From the NCBI GenBank assembly GCA_964569085.1, contig CAZMTA010000016.1:26115-90114 (forward strand): a DNA stretch of 64,000 nucleotides, given 5' to 3'. Position 1 is the first letter of the stretch. Each line of letters starts with the position of its first letter. The stretch is from JAJCZZ01 sp964569085. GTDB lineage: Bacteria; Gemmatimonadota; Gemmatimonadetes; Longimicrobiales; Gaopeijiaceae. Shown in pieces: positions 8,474-16,163 of this stretch. Both the position numbers and the translations under genes were made by a program. The notes below the pieces were generated by a model. The model made no database searches and was not told where the DNA came from. It was given only the letters and a program-made list of their open reading frames with translations.

Positions 8474-9241
8474 ATGAAGCGTACCCTTCCGTTCGCGATG
8501 GCCCTCTTGCTGGCGACCGGCGCCTGCGGGCCGGCCGAGCTCGTCGTCACGATGGAAGCCGAGATGCCGGACACCGAGGGCACCACGACCATGGCGCTCG
8601 GCGATCTCGAGGTTCAGCTCATCCCGTTCGACCGGGACGAGGTGTTCGATTCGCTGGAGCAGGCCTACGGCGAGCCCGAGCCCACCGTCCCCCAGGACCT
8701 CATCGAGGCCCGGGAGGCCGTGCAGGAGGCGCAGCAGCGCTGGCGTCAGGCCGAGAGCCGCTGGAACAACCTGCGGGACACCCTCCAGACCCTCTCCCGC
8801 GCCATGGAGCAGTACAGCCGGGGCGAGGCCCGCTACGTGGCCATGTTCCGCGAGTTCCAGGAGCTGGAGTCGCAGCTCGGCCGGGTGGAGCGGGACATGA
8901 ACAGCGCCTTCGAGGAGTTCAACGAGCTCCAGACGGGCACCATCCAGCGCTCCGACTCCATGCGGATCGTCATGGACAACTGGGCGGACGAGGCCTTCGC
9001 CGGCGTCCCCGACGCCTTCGCGGCCAAGGCCCGCGCCGCCGGGCTCCAGACGGTGGTGGACACGACCGACGCCCAGGGCATGGTGCGCATCGAGGCCTCG
9101 CCCGGGCAGTACTGGGTCCACGCCCGCTACGAGCTCCCCTACTCCGAGCTCTACTGGAACGTCCCGGTCACGCTGGAGCGCGGTGAGCCCACCGAGATCG
9201 TCCTGACGCGCGAGAACGCGGAGGAACGGATCAAGCTGTAG
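8474..9241 (+). CDS. Predicted coiled-coil lipoprotein, function unknown
   Basis: The 255-residue protein begins MKRTLPFAMALLLATGAC, a signal peptide ending in a lipobox-like TGAC, so Cys18 is probably lipidated. Residues 70-165 are rich in E, Q and R and predicted to form long helices or a coiled coil (AREAVQEAQQRWRQAESRW). The last 50 residues look like a beta-sandwich (GQYWVHARYELPYSELYWNV) of the carboxypeptidase-regulatory-like kind that often binds surfaces. I do not recognise the family. ATG 8474 was preferred to ATG 8459, which gives only five extra residues before the signal. It is monocistronic, with its own promoter and a hairpin after it. Confidence 0.7.
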   Translation: MKRTLPFAMALLLATGACGPAELVVTMEAEMPDTEGTTTMALGDLEVQLIPFDRDEVFDSLEQAYGEPEPTVPQDLIEAREAVQEAQQRWRQAESRWNNLRDTLQTLSRAMEQYSRGEARYVAMFREFQELESQLGRVERDMNSAFEEFNELQTGTIQRSDSMRIVMDNWADEAFAGVPDAFAAKARAAGLQTVVDTTDAQGMVRIEASPGQYWVHARYELPYSELYWNVPVTLERGEPTEIVLTRENAEERIKL

Positions 9242-9293
9242 CAGGGTTTCACCCACGCGCCGGCGCCGGGGCCCAAGCCCCACCGGAGCGCTC

Positions 9294-9332
9294 CGACGCC
9301 CCGGCACCGAGTCCTTCGGTGCCGGGGCGTCG
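9294..9332 (+). terminator. Strong hairpin after the lipoprotein gene
   Basis: A perfect 17-bp stem (9294-9310 pairs with 9316-9332) closes a 5-base loop (GTCCT). There is no T-tract, as is common in GC-rich genomes. It makes the in-frame upstream start at 9319 of the next gene unlikely. Confidence 0.6.
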
Positions 9333-9378
9333 TACGTCCGGCCCGGCCAGACCGCCATCCCTCGGACCCCGCCTGACC

Positions 9379-11562
9379 ATGGACGACGACGCCCGACCCG
9401 GGAACCCCACCTTCGAGATCGACGAGCGGGGGATCGGCTGGATCACCTTCGACGACCCGGACCGGTCCAGCAACGTCCTCACCGAGCCGGTGATGCGGCG
9501 CCTGGCCGACCTCCTGGAGGACGCCCGAGCCGCCGCCGCCCACGGTGACCTCCGGTCGGTGGTCTTCTGGAGCGGGAAGCCCCGCTCCTTCATCACCGGC
9601 GCGGACGTGGAGGCCATCTCGAAGATCGAGAGCCCGGCCGAGGCCGAGAAGAAGGTGCGCATGGGGCAGGCCGTCTTCATGGACGTGGAGAGCCTGCCCG
9701 TTCCCACGGTGGCCGCCATCCACGGCCGCTGCATGGGCGGCGGGGCGGAGCTGGGGCTGGCCTGCACCCACCGCGTCCTGTCCGACGCCGACGAGACCGA
9801 GGTCAGCTTCCCCGAGGTCCAGCTCGGCATCCTCCCGGCGTGGGGCGGGACCACCCGCCTCCCCCGGCTGGTGGGCCTCCAGGCCGCGCTGAAGCCCCTC
9901 CTCCAGGGGGCCTCCCTGAGCGCCCGCAAGGCGAAGAAGATCGGGTACGCCGGGGAGGTCTTCCCGGCGGAGATCTTCCGGGAGAAGGTGGCGGACTTCG
10001 CGGCCCGGGCGCCGGACCTGCCCGACGGGACGTCCCGGCCGTCCCGGGGGCTCCTGCAGCGCCTCGTGGAGGACACCTATCCCGGCCGGCGCCTGGCCCT
10101 GCGCACCGCCGAGAAGCAGGTGCGGGCCGCCACCGGCGGGCACTACCCGGCGCCGCTGCGGATCCTGGAGGTGCTGCGCGACCACCTGGGGAGCAGCGTG
10201 GAGAAGAGCCTCGACGCCGAGGCCCGGGCCGCCGGCGAGCTCGTCGCCTCGTCGGTGAGCAAGAACCTCATCCACGTCTACTTCATGCGGCAGCGCGCGC
10301 GGAAGGAGGACGGGACCCCCGAGGCCGTGGAGCCCGCCCGGGTGGACCAGCTCGGCGTCCTCGGCGCCGGGGTCATGGGCGGCGGGATCGCGCAGCTCGC
10401 GGCGTACCACGACGTGCGGGTGCGCATGAAGGACATCGAGCACGCCGGCGTCTCCGCCGGGCTCCGCCACGCCCGCCGGACCTTCGACGGGGCGGTGAAG
10501 CGCCGGAAGCTCTCGCGGCGGGAGGCGGACCGGAAGATGGAGCTGATCTCCGGGGGGGTCTCCTACGACGGCTTCGGCGCCGTGGACCTGGTGGTGGAGG
10601 CCGTCGTCGAGAAGATGACGGTGAAGCACGCGGTCCTCCGGGAGCTGGAGGAGGTGGTGGACGGCGAGTGCGTGCTGGCCACCAACACCTCGTCGCTCCG
10701 GGTGGACGACCTGGCGGAGGTCCTGGAGGACCCGGGCCGCTTCGGCGGGCTCCACTTCTTCAACCCGGTCCACCGCATGCCCCTGGTGGAGGTGGTCCGG
10801 GGCGCGCGCACGGACGCCCGCACCGTGGCCACCCTCCACGCCTTCGCCGTGGCCCTGGGCAAGGTGCCCGTGGTGGTGGCCGACGGCCCGGGCTTCCTCG
10901 TGAACCGGATCCTGGGGCCGTACATGAACGAGGCGGGGTGGCTGCTGGCCGACGGGGCCACCGTGGAGGAGATCGACCGCGCCGCCGTGAGCTTCGGCAT
11001 GCCCATGGGCCCGCTCCGCCTGGTGGACGAGGTGGGGATCGACGTGGCCCACCACGCCGGTGCCACCCTCCACGAGGCCCTGGGCGAGCGCCTGGCGCCG
11101 AGCCCGCCCCTGGCGGCGCTCTACGACACGGGCCGCCTGGGCAAGAAGGGCGGGAAGGGCTTCTACCGCTACGAGGACGGCAAGGAGAAGGGCGTCGACG
11201 AGGAGATCTGGGCGGAGCTGGGCGACACGGTCCCGGCGGAGCGCGGCGGGATGGAGGAGGACGAGATCCGCCGCCGCCTGGTGATCCAGATGATCAACGA
11301 GGCGGCCCGGTGCCTCGACGAGGGCATCGTGGAGGCGGCGTGGCAGGTGGACCTGGGCCTCATCATGGGCACGGGCTTCCCGCCCTTCCGCGGCGGCCTC
11401 CTCCGCTTCGCGGACACCCTCCACCCCCGGGGCATCCTGGACCGGAGCCGCGCCCTCCAGGCCAAGCACGGCCCCCGCTTCGCGCCGGCGGAGCTCGTGG
11501 AGCGGCTGGCCGAGGAGGACCGGGGCTTCTACGACGCCTTCCCGGCCGAGGACGAAGGCTAG
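9379..11562 (+). CDS. fadJ: Fatty acid oxidation protein: enoyl-CoA hydratase / 3-hydroxyacyl-CoA dehydrogenase
   Basis: A bifunctional beta-oxidation alpha subunit of 727 residues. Residues 10-190 are a crotonase domain with the oxyanion segments SFITGADVEAI and HGRCMGGGAELGLACTHR plus the catalytic glutamate stretch EVQLGILPAWGGTTRLPRL. From about residue 325 an NAD-binding Rossmann fold follows (LGVLGAGVMGGGIAQ), then HCDH domains with NTSSLRVDDLAEVL and FFNPVHRMPLVEVV (the catalytic H in NPVHRM). It hydrates enoyl-CoA and oxidises the hydroxyacyl-CoA. No thiolase (fadI/fadA) is nearby. ATG 9379 was chosen because the hairpin covers the earlier start. FadJ rather than FadB is a guess. Confidence 0.88.
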   Translation: MDDDARPGNPTFEIDERGIGWITFDDPDRSSNVLTEPVMRRLADLLEDARAAAAHGDLRSVVFWSGKPRSFITGADVEAISKIESPAEAEKKVRMGQAVFMDVESLPVPTVAAIHGRCMGGGAELGLACTHRVLSDADETEVSFPEVQLGILPAWGGTTRLPRLVGLQAALKPLLQGASLSARKAKKIGYAGEVFPAEIFREKVADFAARAPDLPDGTSRPSRGLLQRLVEDTYPGRRLALRTAEKQVRAATGGHYPAPLRILEVLRDHLGSSVEKSLDAEARAAGELVASSVSKNLIHVYFMRQRARKEDGTPEAVEPARVDQLGVLGAGVMGGGIAQLAAYHDVRVRMKDIEHAGVSAGLRHARRTFDGAVKRRKLSRREADRKMELISGGVSYDGFGAVDLVVEAVVEKMTVKHAVLRELEEVVDGECVLATNTSSLRVDDLAEVLEDPGRFGGLHFFNPVHRMPLVEVVRGARTDARTVATLHAFAVALGKVPVVVADGPGFLVNRILGPYMNEAGWLLADGATVEEIDRAAVSFGMPMGPLRLVDEVGIDVAHHAGATLHEALGERLAPSPPLAALYDTGRLGKKGGKGFYRYEDGKEKGVDEEIWAELGDTVPAERGGMEEDEIRRRLVIQMINEAARCLDEGIVEAAWQVDLGLIMGTGFPPFRGGLLRFADTLHPRGILDRSRALQAKHGPRFAPAELVERLAEEDRGFYDAFPAEDEG

Positions 11563-12225
11563 GTGCGGCTCTGGCCCTTCGGGCGGCGGAAGGCGGACCC
11601 CCCGCCGCCCCCGTCCGGACGCGTGGCGGGGGTGATCCCCGCCGCGGGCGACTCGCGCCGCATGGGGCGCTCCAAGGCGCTCCTCGACGCCGGGGGGCGG
11701 TCCTTCCTCGCGGCGGCCGTGGGGAGCCTCGTGGCCGGCGGCTGCGATCCGGTCGTGGTGGTGGTCGGCCCCGACCAGCCCGAGGAGGAGCGGAAGGCCC
11801 GGGACGCCGGCGCCCTGGTCCTTCCCAACCCGGCTCCCGGCGAGGGCCCCGTGACCTCGCTGCGCCTGGCGCTGCGGGCGCTGGAGGGCGCGGTCGAGGG
11901 CATCGCGATCCTCCCGGTGGACCACCCCCTGGTCCGCCCGGAGACGGTGCAGGCGCTCCTGGCCGCCTTCCGGGCCGGCGACGCCCCCGTGGTGCTGCCC
12001 GTCCACGAAGGCGAGCGGGGCCACCCGGGCCTCCTCCGCCGCACCCTCTTCGCGGAGCTCCTGGACCCCGGGCTGGAGGGCGGCGCCCGGACGGTGGTGC
12101 ACGCCCACCTGGACGCCGCGGAGCGGGTCGAGGTGGACGACCCCGGGGTCCTGGCGGACATCGACACCCCCGAGGCGTACCGCCGCTGGTTCGGCCACGC
12201 CCCCGACGCCGCCTCGGCGCCGTGA
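11563..12225 (+). CDS. MobA/MocA-like nucleotidyltransferase
   Basis: The 220-residue protein has the NTP-transferase signature VIPAAGDSRRMGRSKALLDAGG (the consensus is LAAGxSxRMGxxK) and the metal-binding PVDHP motif (about residue 118). MocA-type enzymes add CMP (or GMP) to molybdopterin for molybdenum hydroxylases. The XdhC-like genes directly downstream favour a MocA role over an unrelated sugar nucleotidyltransferase. GTG at 11563 begins immediately after the fadJ stop; the next gene overlaps by four bases. No molybdenum hydroxylase structural gene is in view. Confidence 0.72.
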   Translation: MRLWPFGRRKADPPPPPSGRVAGVIPAAGDSRRMGRSKALLDAGGRSFLAAAVGSLVAGGCDPVVVVVGPDQPEEERKARDAGALVLPNPAPGEGPVTSLRLALRALEGAVEGIAILPVDHPLVRPETVQALLAAFRAGDAPVVLPVHEGERGHPGLLRRTLFAELLDPGLEGGARTVVHAHLDAAERVEVDDPGVLADIDTPEAYRRWFGHAPDAASAP

Positions 12226-13085
12226 GCGCCTCCCCCACCCTCGGCCCCGCCGAGGCCGCCCGGCGGATGGCGGAGGCCGTCGAGGCCGGCGGCTCCGTGG
12301 CCTGCTGCGTCGTCGTGGGCGCCGACGGGACCGAGCCCCGCCCCGGCCGACGCCTCCTCCTGGTGCGGGACGAGGCGGGCGAGGAGGTCGTGGAGGGCGG
12401 CCTGGGCGACGCCGCCCTGGACCGCGCCACCGCCGACGCCGCCCGCCGCGCCCTGGACGACCCGCGCCACCGGGACCGCCTGGTGGAGGTGGAGCCCGAG
12501 GGCCGGGACGGACCGCTGGAGCTCTACCTGGAGGTCCGCCGGCCGGTGCCGGAGCTGGTGATCGTGGGCGCCGGGCACATCGCCCGGCCCCTCTGCGAGA
12601 TCGGGGCGCTCCTGGGCTTCCGCGTGGTGGTGGTGGACGACCGCCCGGACTTCGCCACCCGGGAGCGCTTCCCACGGGCGGAGCGGCTGGTGCGGGCCGA
12701 CTTCTCCGACCCCTTCGCCGACGTCCCCATCCACGGCCGCTCCCACCTCATCCTCGTCACCCGGGGCCACAAGTACGACTACGAGTGCCTGGTGCGGGTC
12801 CTCCGCGCCGACGCCGCCCCGGCCTACATCGGCATGATCGGGAGCCGGCGGCGGGTGCGGGCCACCTGGGTGCAGCTCCTGGAGGAGGGGATCCCCCGGG
12901 CCCGGCTGGAGGCGATCCACGCGCCCGTCGGGCTGGACGTCGGGGCCGAGACCCCGGAGGAGATCGCCGTGGCGGTGGCCGCCGAGCTGGTGCTGGTCCG
13001 CCGGGGGGGCACCGGACGCCCCCTCAAGGACGTGGAGCGGGTTGCCGAGCGCTTCTTCGCCGACGATCCTGGAGAGGAGGCCTGA
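12222..13085 (+). CDS. XdhC-like molybdenum cofactor insertion protein (Rossmann part)
   Basis: The 287-residue protein carries the XdhC C-terminal Rossmann domain from about residue 105: VPELVIVGAGHIARPLCEIG, VVVVDDRPDFATRERFP, THGHKYD-like TRGHKYDYECL, and YIGMIGSRRRVRATW. The N-terminal 100 residues resemble a worn XdhC/CoxI domain. XdhC binds molybdenum cofactor, assists its sulfuration and inserts it into xanthine dehydrogenase-type enzymes. GTG 12222 overlaps the MocA-like stop by four bases. A separate CoxI-domain gene follows 40 bases later. Confidence 0.82.
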   Translation: MSASPTLGPAEAARRMAEAVEAGGSVACCVVVGADGTEPRPGRRLLLVRDEAGEEVVEGGLGDAALDRATADAARRALDDPRHRDRLVEVEPEGRDGPLELYLEVRRPVPELVIVGAGHIARPLCEIGALLGFRVVVVDDRPDFATRERFPRAERLVRADFSDPFADVPIHGRSHLILVTRGHKYDYECLVRVLRADAAPAYIGMIGSRRRVRATWVQLLEEGIPRARLEAIHAPVGLDVGAETPEEIAVAVAAELVLVRRGGTGRPLKDVERVAERFFADDPGEEA

Positions 13086-13125
13086 GCGGCCTCCCCGCCC
13101 CTTCCACCCGAGCTTCTCCCCGCTC

Positions 13126-13467
13126 ATGACCCATCAGGACGACCAGGCGCTCACCGACGCCCTCGTGGACGCCCGCGCCGCCGGCCGCCCCTGCGCCCTG
13201 GCCACCGTGGTCGCCACCCGGGGCTCCACGCCCCGCAAGGTCGGCGCGCGCATGCTGGTGGACCCGGAGCGCGGGCTCACCGGCACGGTGGGGGGCGGCT
13301 GCGGCGAGGCGGAGGTCATCGAGGCCGCGGGCCGGGTCCTGGAGACCGGGCGGTCCGAGCGGGTGAAGGTGGACCTCACCCGGGACCTCCTCTCCTGGAG
13401 CCCCGCGGTGTGCGGGGGCGTCATGGACGTCTTCGTGGAGCCGGTGGACGGGGAGCGCGGGGGATGA
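13126..13467 (+). CDS. XdhC/CoxI-domain protein, short
   Basis: The 113-residue protein is a lone XdhC_CoxI domain: ALATVVATRGSTPRKVGARM and GTVGGGCGEAEVIEAA are the family's hallmark stretches, and SPAVCGGVMDVFVEP is its end with the conserved CGG. In many bacteria this domain is fused to the Rossmann domain found here in the gene before it; others have it as CoxI or CoxF. It is therefore likely a partner of the upstream XdhC-like protein in molybdoenzyme maturation. ATG 13126 was chosen at the start of homology. The next gene overlaps by four bases. Confidence 0.8.
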   Translation: MTHQDDQALTDALVDARAAGRPCALATVVATRGSTPRKVGARMLVDPERGLTGTVGGGCGEAEVIEAAGRVLETGRSERVKVDLTRDLLSWSPAVCGGVMDVFVEPVDGERGG

Positions 13468-13994
13468 GCCGCGGGGGGGAGGTCACGATCCACTACCGCC
13501 GTCCGCCCAACCGCGTCCAGGAGTTCCGCCAGGAGGTGCTCCTCGAGCGGGACGACGTGATCGTCACCCTGGCCCGGGAGATGCGCTTCGACCCGGCCAT
13601 GCGCATCGGCGGGGACATCGTCCTGGAGGACGGCTCCTCCGTGGTCTGGTTCACCTTCCCCGACGCCTGGCACGACATCGGCCGCTTCCACCGGGCCGAC
13701 GGCACCTTCACCGGCATCTACGCCAACGTGCTGACCCCCGTGGAGATCGACGGGCCGGACTGGTACACCATCGACCTCTTCCTGGACGTGTGGCTTCCCC
13801 GGGGGGCCGCGCCCCGGATCCTCGACGAGCACGAGCTCGACGAGGCCGTGGGCCGGGAGATCGTGGAGCCCGAGGTGGCCGAGCGCGCCCGCGCCGAGGC
13901 CCGACGCCTGGTGGCCGAGACGGACGCGGGACGGTGGCCCCCGCCCGTGGTGGCGGAGTGGACGCTGGAGCGGGCGCTGGAGGAGGCTCCATGA
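13464..13994 (+). CDS. DUF402 family protein
   Basis: The 176-residue protein matches the DUF402/FomD-like fold: VTIHYRRPPNR at the start, VWFTFPDAWHDIGRFHRADG and TGIYANVLTPVEIDGPDWYTIDLFLDVWLP in the middle. Family members that have been studied hydrolyse nucleoside diphosphates or nucleotidyl adducts using acidic residues such as those in DLFLDV. The C-terminal helix (EVAERARAEARRLV) is typical. ATG 13464 overlaps the upstream stop (ATGA), coupling it to the CoxI-domain gene. Its substrate is unknown. Confidence 0.75.
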   Translation: MSRGGEVTIHYRRPPNRVQEFRQEVLLERDDVIVTLAREMRFDPAMRIGGDIVLEDGSSVVWFTFPDAWHDIGRFHRADGTFTGIYANVLTPVEIDGPDWYTIDLFLDVWLPRGAAPRILDEHELDEAVGREIVEPEVAERARAEARRLVAETDAGRWPPPVVAEWTLERALEEAP

Positions 13995-14380
13995 CCGCCA
14001 TCGGCACCTTCGACGTGGAGATCACCCCCCAGGACTCGCGGGAGGGGGAGGGCTCGACGCTGGGCCGCTCGTCCCTGGCCAAGACCTTCCACGGGGGGCT
14101 TGAGGGCACCAGCGAGGGCACCATGCTCACCGCCCTCACCCCGGTGGAGGGCGCGGCGGGCTACGTGGCCGTGGAGCGCGTCACCGGCACGCTGGAGGGC
14201 CGGAGCGGCAGCTTCGCGCTCCAGCACTTCGGGCTCATGGCCGACGGCCGGCAGGACCTCCGGGTGGAGGTGGTGCCCGGCTCGGGGTCCGGCGAGCTGG
14301 AGGGGATCCGGGGCACGCTGCGCATCACCGTCGAGGCCGACGGCACCCACCGCTACGCGCTGGACTACACCCTGCCCTGA
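13991..14380 (+). CDS. DUF3224 family protein
   Basis: The 129-residue protein matches the small beta-barrel DUF3224 family: GTFDVEITPQDS at the start, TFHGGLEGTSEGTMLTA in the middle, and GYVAVERVTGTLEGRSGSFALQH with GELEGIRGTLRITVEADGTHRYALDY at the end. No enzymatic role is established for the family; many members lie near antibiotic-resistance-like or stress genes. There is no export signal. ATG 13991 overlaps the DUF402 stop (ATGA). It is the last gene of the run that starts at fadJ and converges with the minus-strand gene six bases away. Confidence 0.75.
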   Translation: MTAIGTFDVEITPQDSREGEGSTLGRSSLAKTFHGGLEGTSEGTMLTALTPVEGAAGYVAVERVTGTLEGRSGSFALQHFGLMADGRQDLRVEVVPGSGSGELEGIRGTLRITVEADGTHRYALDYTLP

Positions 14381-14386
14381 ACCGGC

Positions 14387-14593
14387 CTAGTCGTCGTCCT
14401 CGTCGAGGTACGCCGCGCAGAGCCGGTCCACGTCGACCCAGAGCCGCTTGAGGACCGCGTCGTCCTCGCGGATGCAGTCGATGAGGCGCTCGTAGCCCTC
14501 CAGGGAGGCCTCGGGAATGTGCACCTTCTCCCGGTGGTACTCGCCGTCGTCCACGAAGAGGAGCCGGACCCGGACGGTGCCTGCGTCGCTCAC
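14387..14593 (-). CDS. Small acidic protein, function unknown
   Basis: A 68-residue protein starting VSDAGTVRVRLLFVDDGEYH and ending CAAYLDEDDD. It has a short beta segment (VRVRLLFVDD), then two predicted helices (LEGYERLIDCI, AVLKRLWVDVDRLCAAYL). No family recognised. The GTG at 14593 overlaps the TGA of the DsbA-like gene (GTGA), so it is probably translated with it. The reading frame looks real because of that junction and its protein-like composition, but support is limited. Confidence 0.5.
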   Translation of the reverse strand: MSDAGTVRVRLLFVDDGEYHREKVHIPEASLEGYERLIDCIREDDAVLKRLWVDVDRLCAAYLDEDDD

Positions 14594-15345
14594 GAGCCGC
14601 CCTCCCCGGAGCCCTCGCCCAGGAGCGCCTCGACCGCCTGCTGGACCGAGGCGAAGTCGAAGCTCTGGAGCCGGCGGGCCATGCCGCCGCCGCGGCTGAT
14701 CATGATGGTGGGGGTCCCGCTGATCCCGAGCTCCTCGCCCAGGCGCATGTTGGCGGTGACCACGTCGGCGTGGCGGTCGCTCTTGAGGCACCCCTCGAAG
14801 GCGTCGACGTCCGCGCCGACGGTCTCGGCGTAGTCCATGAAGGGGCTGACCACCGACTGCTGCTGGGACCAGGTGCTCTGGTTCCGGAAGACCTCGTTGT
14901 GGTACTCCCAGAAGAGGTCCTGGTCTCCGGCGCAGCGCGCCGCCCGGGCCGCCAGGAAGGCGTGGGGATGGATGCTCACCAGGGGGAAGTCGTAGAAGAC
15001 GAACTTGGCCTGGCCGCTCGCCACGTACTCCCGCTCGATCTGCGGCTTCACCTGGGAGGCGAAGGCGCCGCAGCCCGGGCACTGGTAGTCCCCGAACTCC
15101 ACGATGGTGACGGGCGCGGCGGGCTGCCCCATGGTCTTGCCCTGGGCCAGCTCCACCAGCGACTCGGAGTCCTGCATCTCGAGCTCCACCGGCGAGGTGG
15201 CCGCGGTCCCCAGGCCGCTGTTCCCGATGGTGTAGCCGAAGATGGCGATGGCCAGCACGGCCACGGCCCCCAGCACCCAGTAGAGGCGATTCATGCCGCC
15301 CCCGCCCTCGCGGGCTTCCCGTCGCCTCTCGCTTCTCTTGGACAC
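14590..15345 (-). CDS. Membrane-anchored DsbA-like thiol oxidoreductase
   Basis: The 251-residue protein has a basic N-terminus, one membrane anchor (about residues 19-40, YWVLGAVAVLAIAIFGYTIG) and a thioredoxin_4/DsbA-type domain outside the membrane. The active site is CPGC in FGDYQCPGCGAF, followed by FYDFPLVSIHPHAFLAARAA and the cis-proline stretch GISGTPTIMI. Such proteins introduce or rearrange disulfides in exported proteins, or act in cytochrome or copper-centre maturation. The start is a GTG at 15345; a later ATG (residue 18) would sit immediately before the anchor and is possible. Confidence 0.85.
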   Translation of the reverse strand: MSKRSERRREAREGGGGMNRLYWVLGAVAVLAIAIFGYTIGNSGLGTAATSPVELEMQDSESLVELAQGKTMGQPAAPVTIVEFGDYQCPGCGAFASQVKPQIEREYVASGQAKFVFYDFPLVSIHPHAFLAARAARCAGDQDLFWEYHNEVFRNQSTWSQQQSVVSPFMDYAETVGADVDAFEGCLKSDRHADVVTANMRLGEELGISGTPTIMISRGGGMARRLQSFDFASVQQAVEALLGEGSGEGGS

Positions 15346-15414
15346 GTCGCGTCTCTCTCCATCCGTGTGCTGGCTTCGATGCCGCCCGATGGCGGCCCGG
15401 TGCGTCAGAACGTG

Positions 15415-15443
15415 AAGATGCCCGCCCCGGGGGGCGGGATCAA
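15415..15443 (-). promoter_or_regulatory. Candidate promoter of the DsbA-like gene, with overlapping hairpin
   Basis: Read on the minus strand: TTGATC (15443-15438), 17-bp spacer, CATCTT (15420-15415), 70 bases before the GTG. The spacer (15421-15437) is itself a GC palindrome (CCCGCCC/GGGCGGG) that could terminate transcription of the HAD gene ending at 15452. Confidence 0.4.
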
Positions 15444-15451
15444 GCGGGGTC

Positions 15452-16135
15452 TCACCCCACCAGGAGCTCCACCACCCTCCCGGTGTCGGCGAAGTCGGCC
15501 ACCACCCAGTCCGCCCCGGCCTCCCGGAGGTCCTCGGCCGGGTGGCGCCCGGTGGCCACGGCCACGGTGCGCGCGCCGGCCACCCGGCCGCACTGGACGT
15601 CCCGGGGCGTGTCCCCCACCACGAAGACCTCCTGGGCGGGGAAGCGCACGCCCCACGCCTCCCGGGCCCGCTCCAGCGCCACCGCCGGGAGCGCGTCCCG
15701 GTCCTCGGCGTCGGAGCCGTAGCTCCCGGTGGAGAAGTGCTGGTGGAGCCCGGCGGAGCCGAGCTTCAGACGGGCCCCGTCGGCGATGTTCCCGGTGAGG
15801 AGGGCCAGCGCCACGTCGGCCTCGGCGGCCAGCGCCTCCAGGAGCTCGGGCACCCCGGGGAGGACCTCCATGGGCGTGGCCTCCAGCCCCTCCTCGAGGC
15901 CGGCCAGGTAGCGCTCCCACAGCCCGGGCAGGCCGTCGTCGATGGCCTCGTCCTCCAGCCCGGCCAGGCGCAGGAGCTCCCGGGCGATCTGGGGGTCGGT
16001 CTTCCCGGAGAAGGAGTGCCCCTCGATGGGCCCGGCGGTGCCGAAGGTGTCCAGCATGGCCCGGTGGAAGGCGTCCTTGGCGGGGCCGCCCTGGACCAGG
16101 GTGCCGTCGATGTCGAAGAGGAGGAGTCGTCTCAT
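15452..16135 (-). CDS. HAD-superfamily phosphatase, phosphoglycolate phosphatase-like
   Basis: The 227-residue protein has the HAD motifs in order: LLLFDIDGTLV (motif I, nucleophile D8 and general acid D10), LALLTGNI (motif II, threonine in the TGN form), and VFVVGDTPRDVQCGRVAGA (motif III/IV). The cap is helical (subclass C1). It resembles Gph/PgmB-type hydrolases, which remove phosphate from small molecules such as phosphoglycolate; the substrate cannot be fixed from sequence. ATG 16135 is directly before the first strand. A 28-base gap separates it from the upstream peptidase gene, so it may belong to the gyrA transcript. Confidence 0.82.
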   Translation of the reverse strand: MRRLLLFDIDGTLVQGGPAKDAFHRAMLDTFGTAGPIEGHSFSGKTDPQIARELLRLAGLEDEAIDDGLPGLWERYLAGLEEGLEATPMEVLPGVPELLEALAAEADVALALLTGNIADGARLKLGSAGLHQHFSTGSYGSDAEDRDALPAVALERAREAWGVRFPAQEVFVVGDTPRDVQCGRVAGARTVAVATGRHPAEDLREAGADWVVADFADTGRVVELLVG

Positions 16136-16163
16136 GCTCGGTGGGGCTGCGTGCGGGTGAGGG

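Noticed and set aside
9840..12221. A very long plus-strand open frame covering fadJ and the MocA-like gene
   Set aside because: High GC content suppresses stops. The translation is repetitive Gly/Pro/Arg/Ala sequence, and the other frame holds clear FadJ motifs. Only the part from GTG 12222 (XdhC-like) is real.
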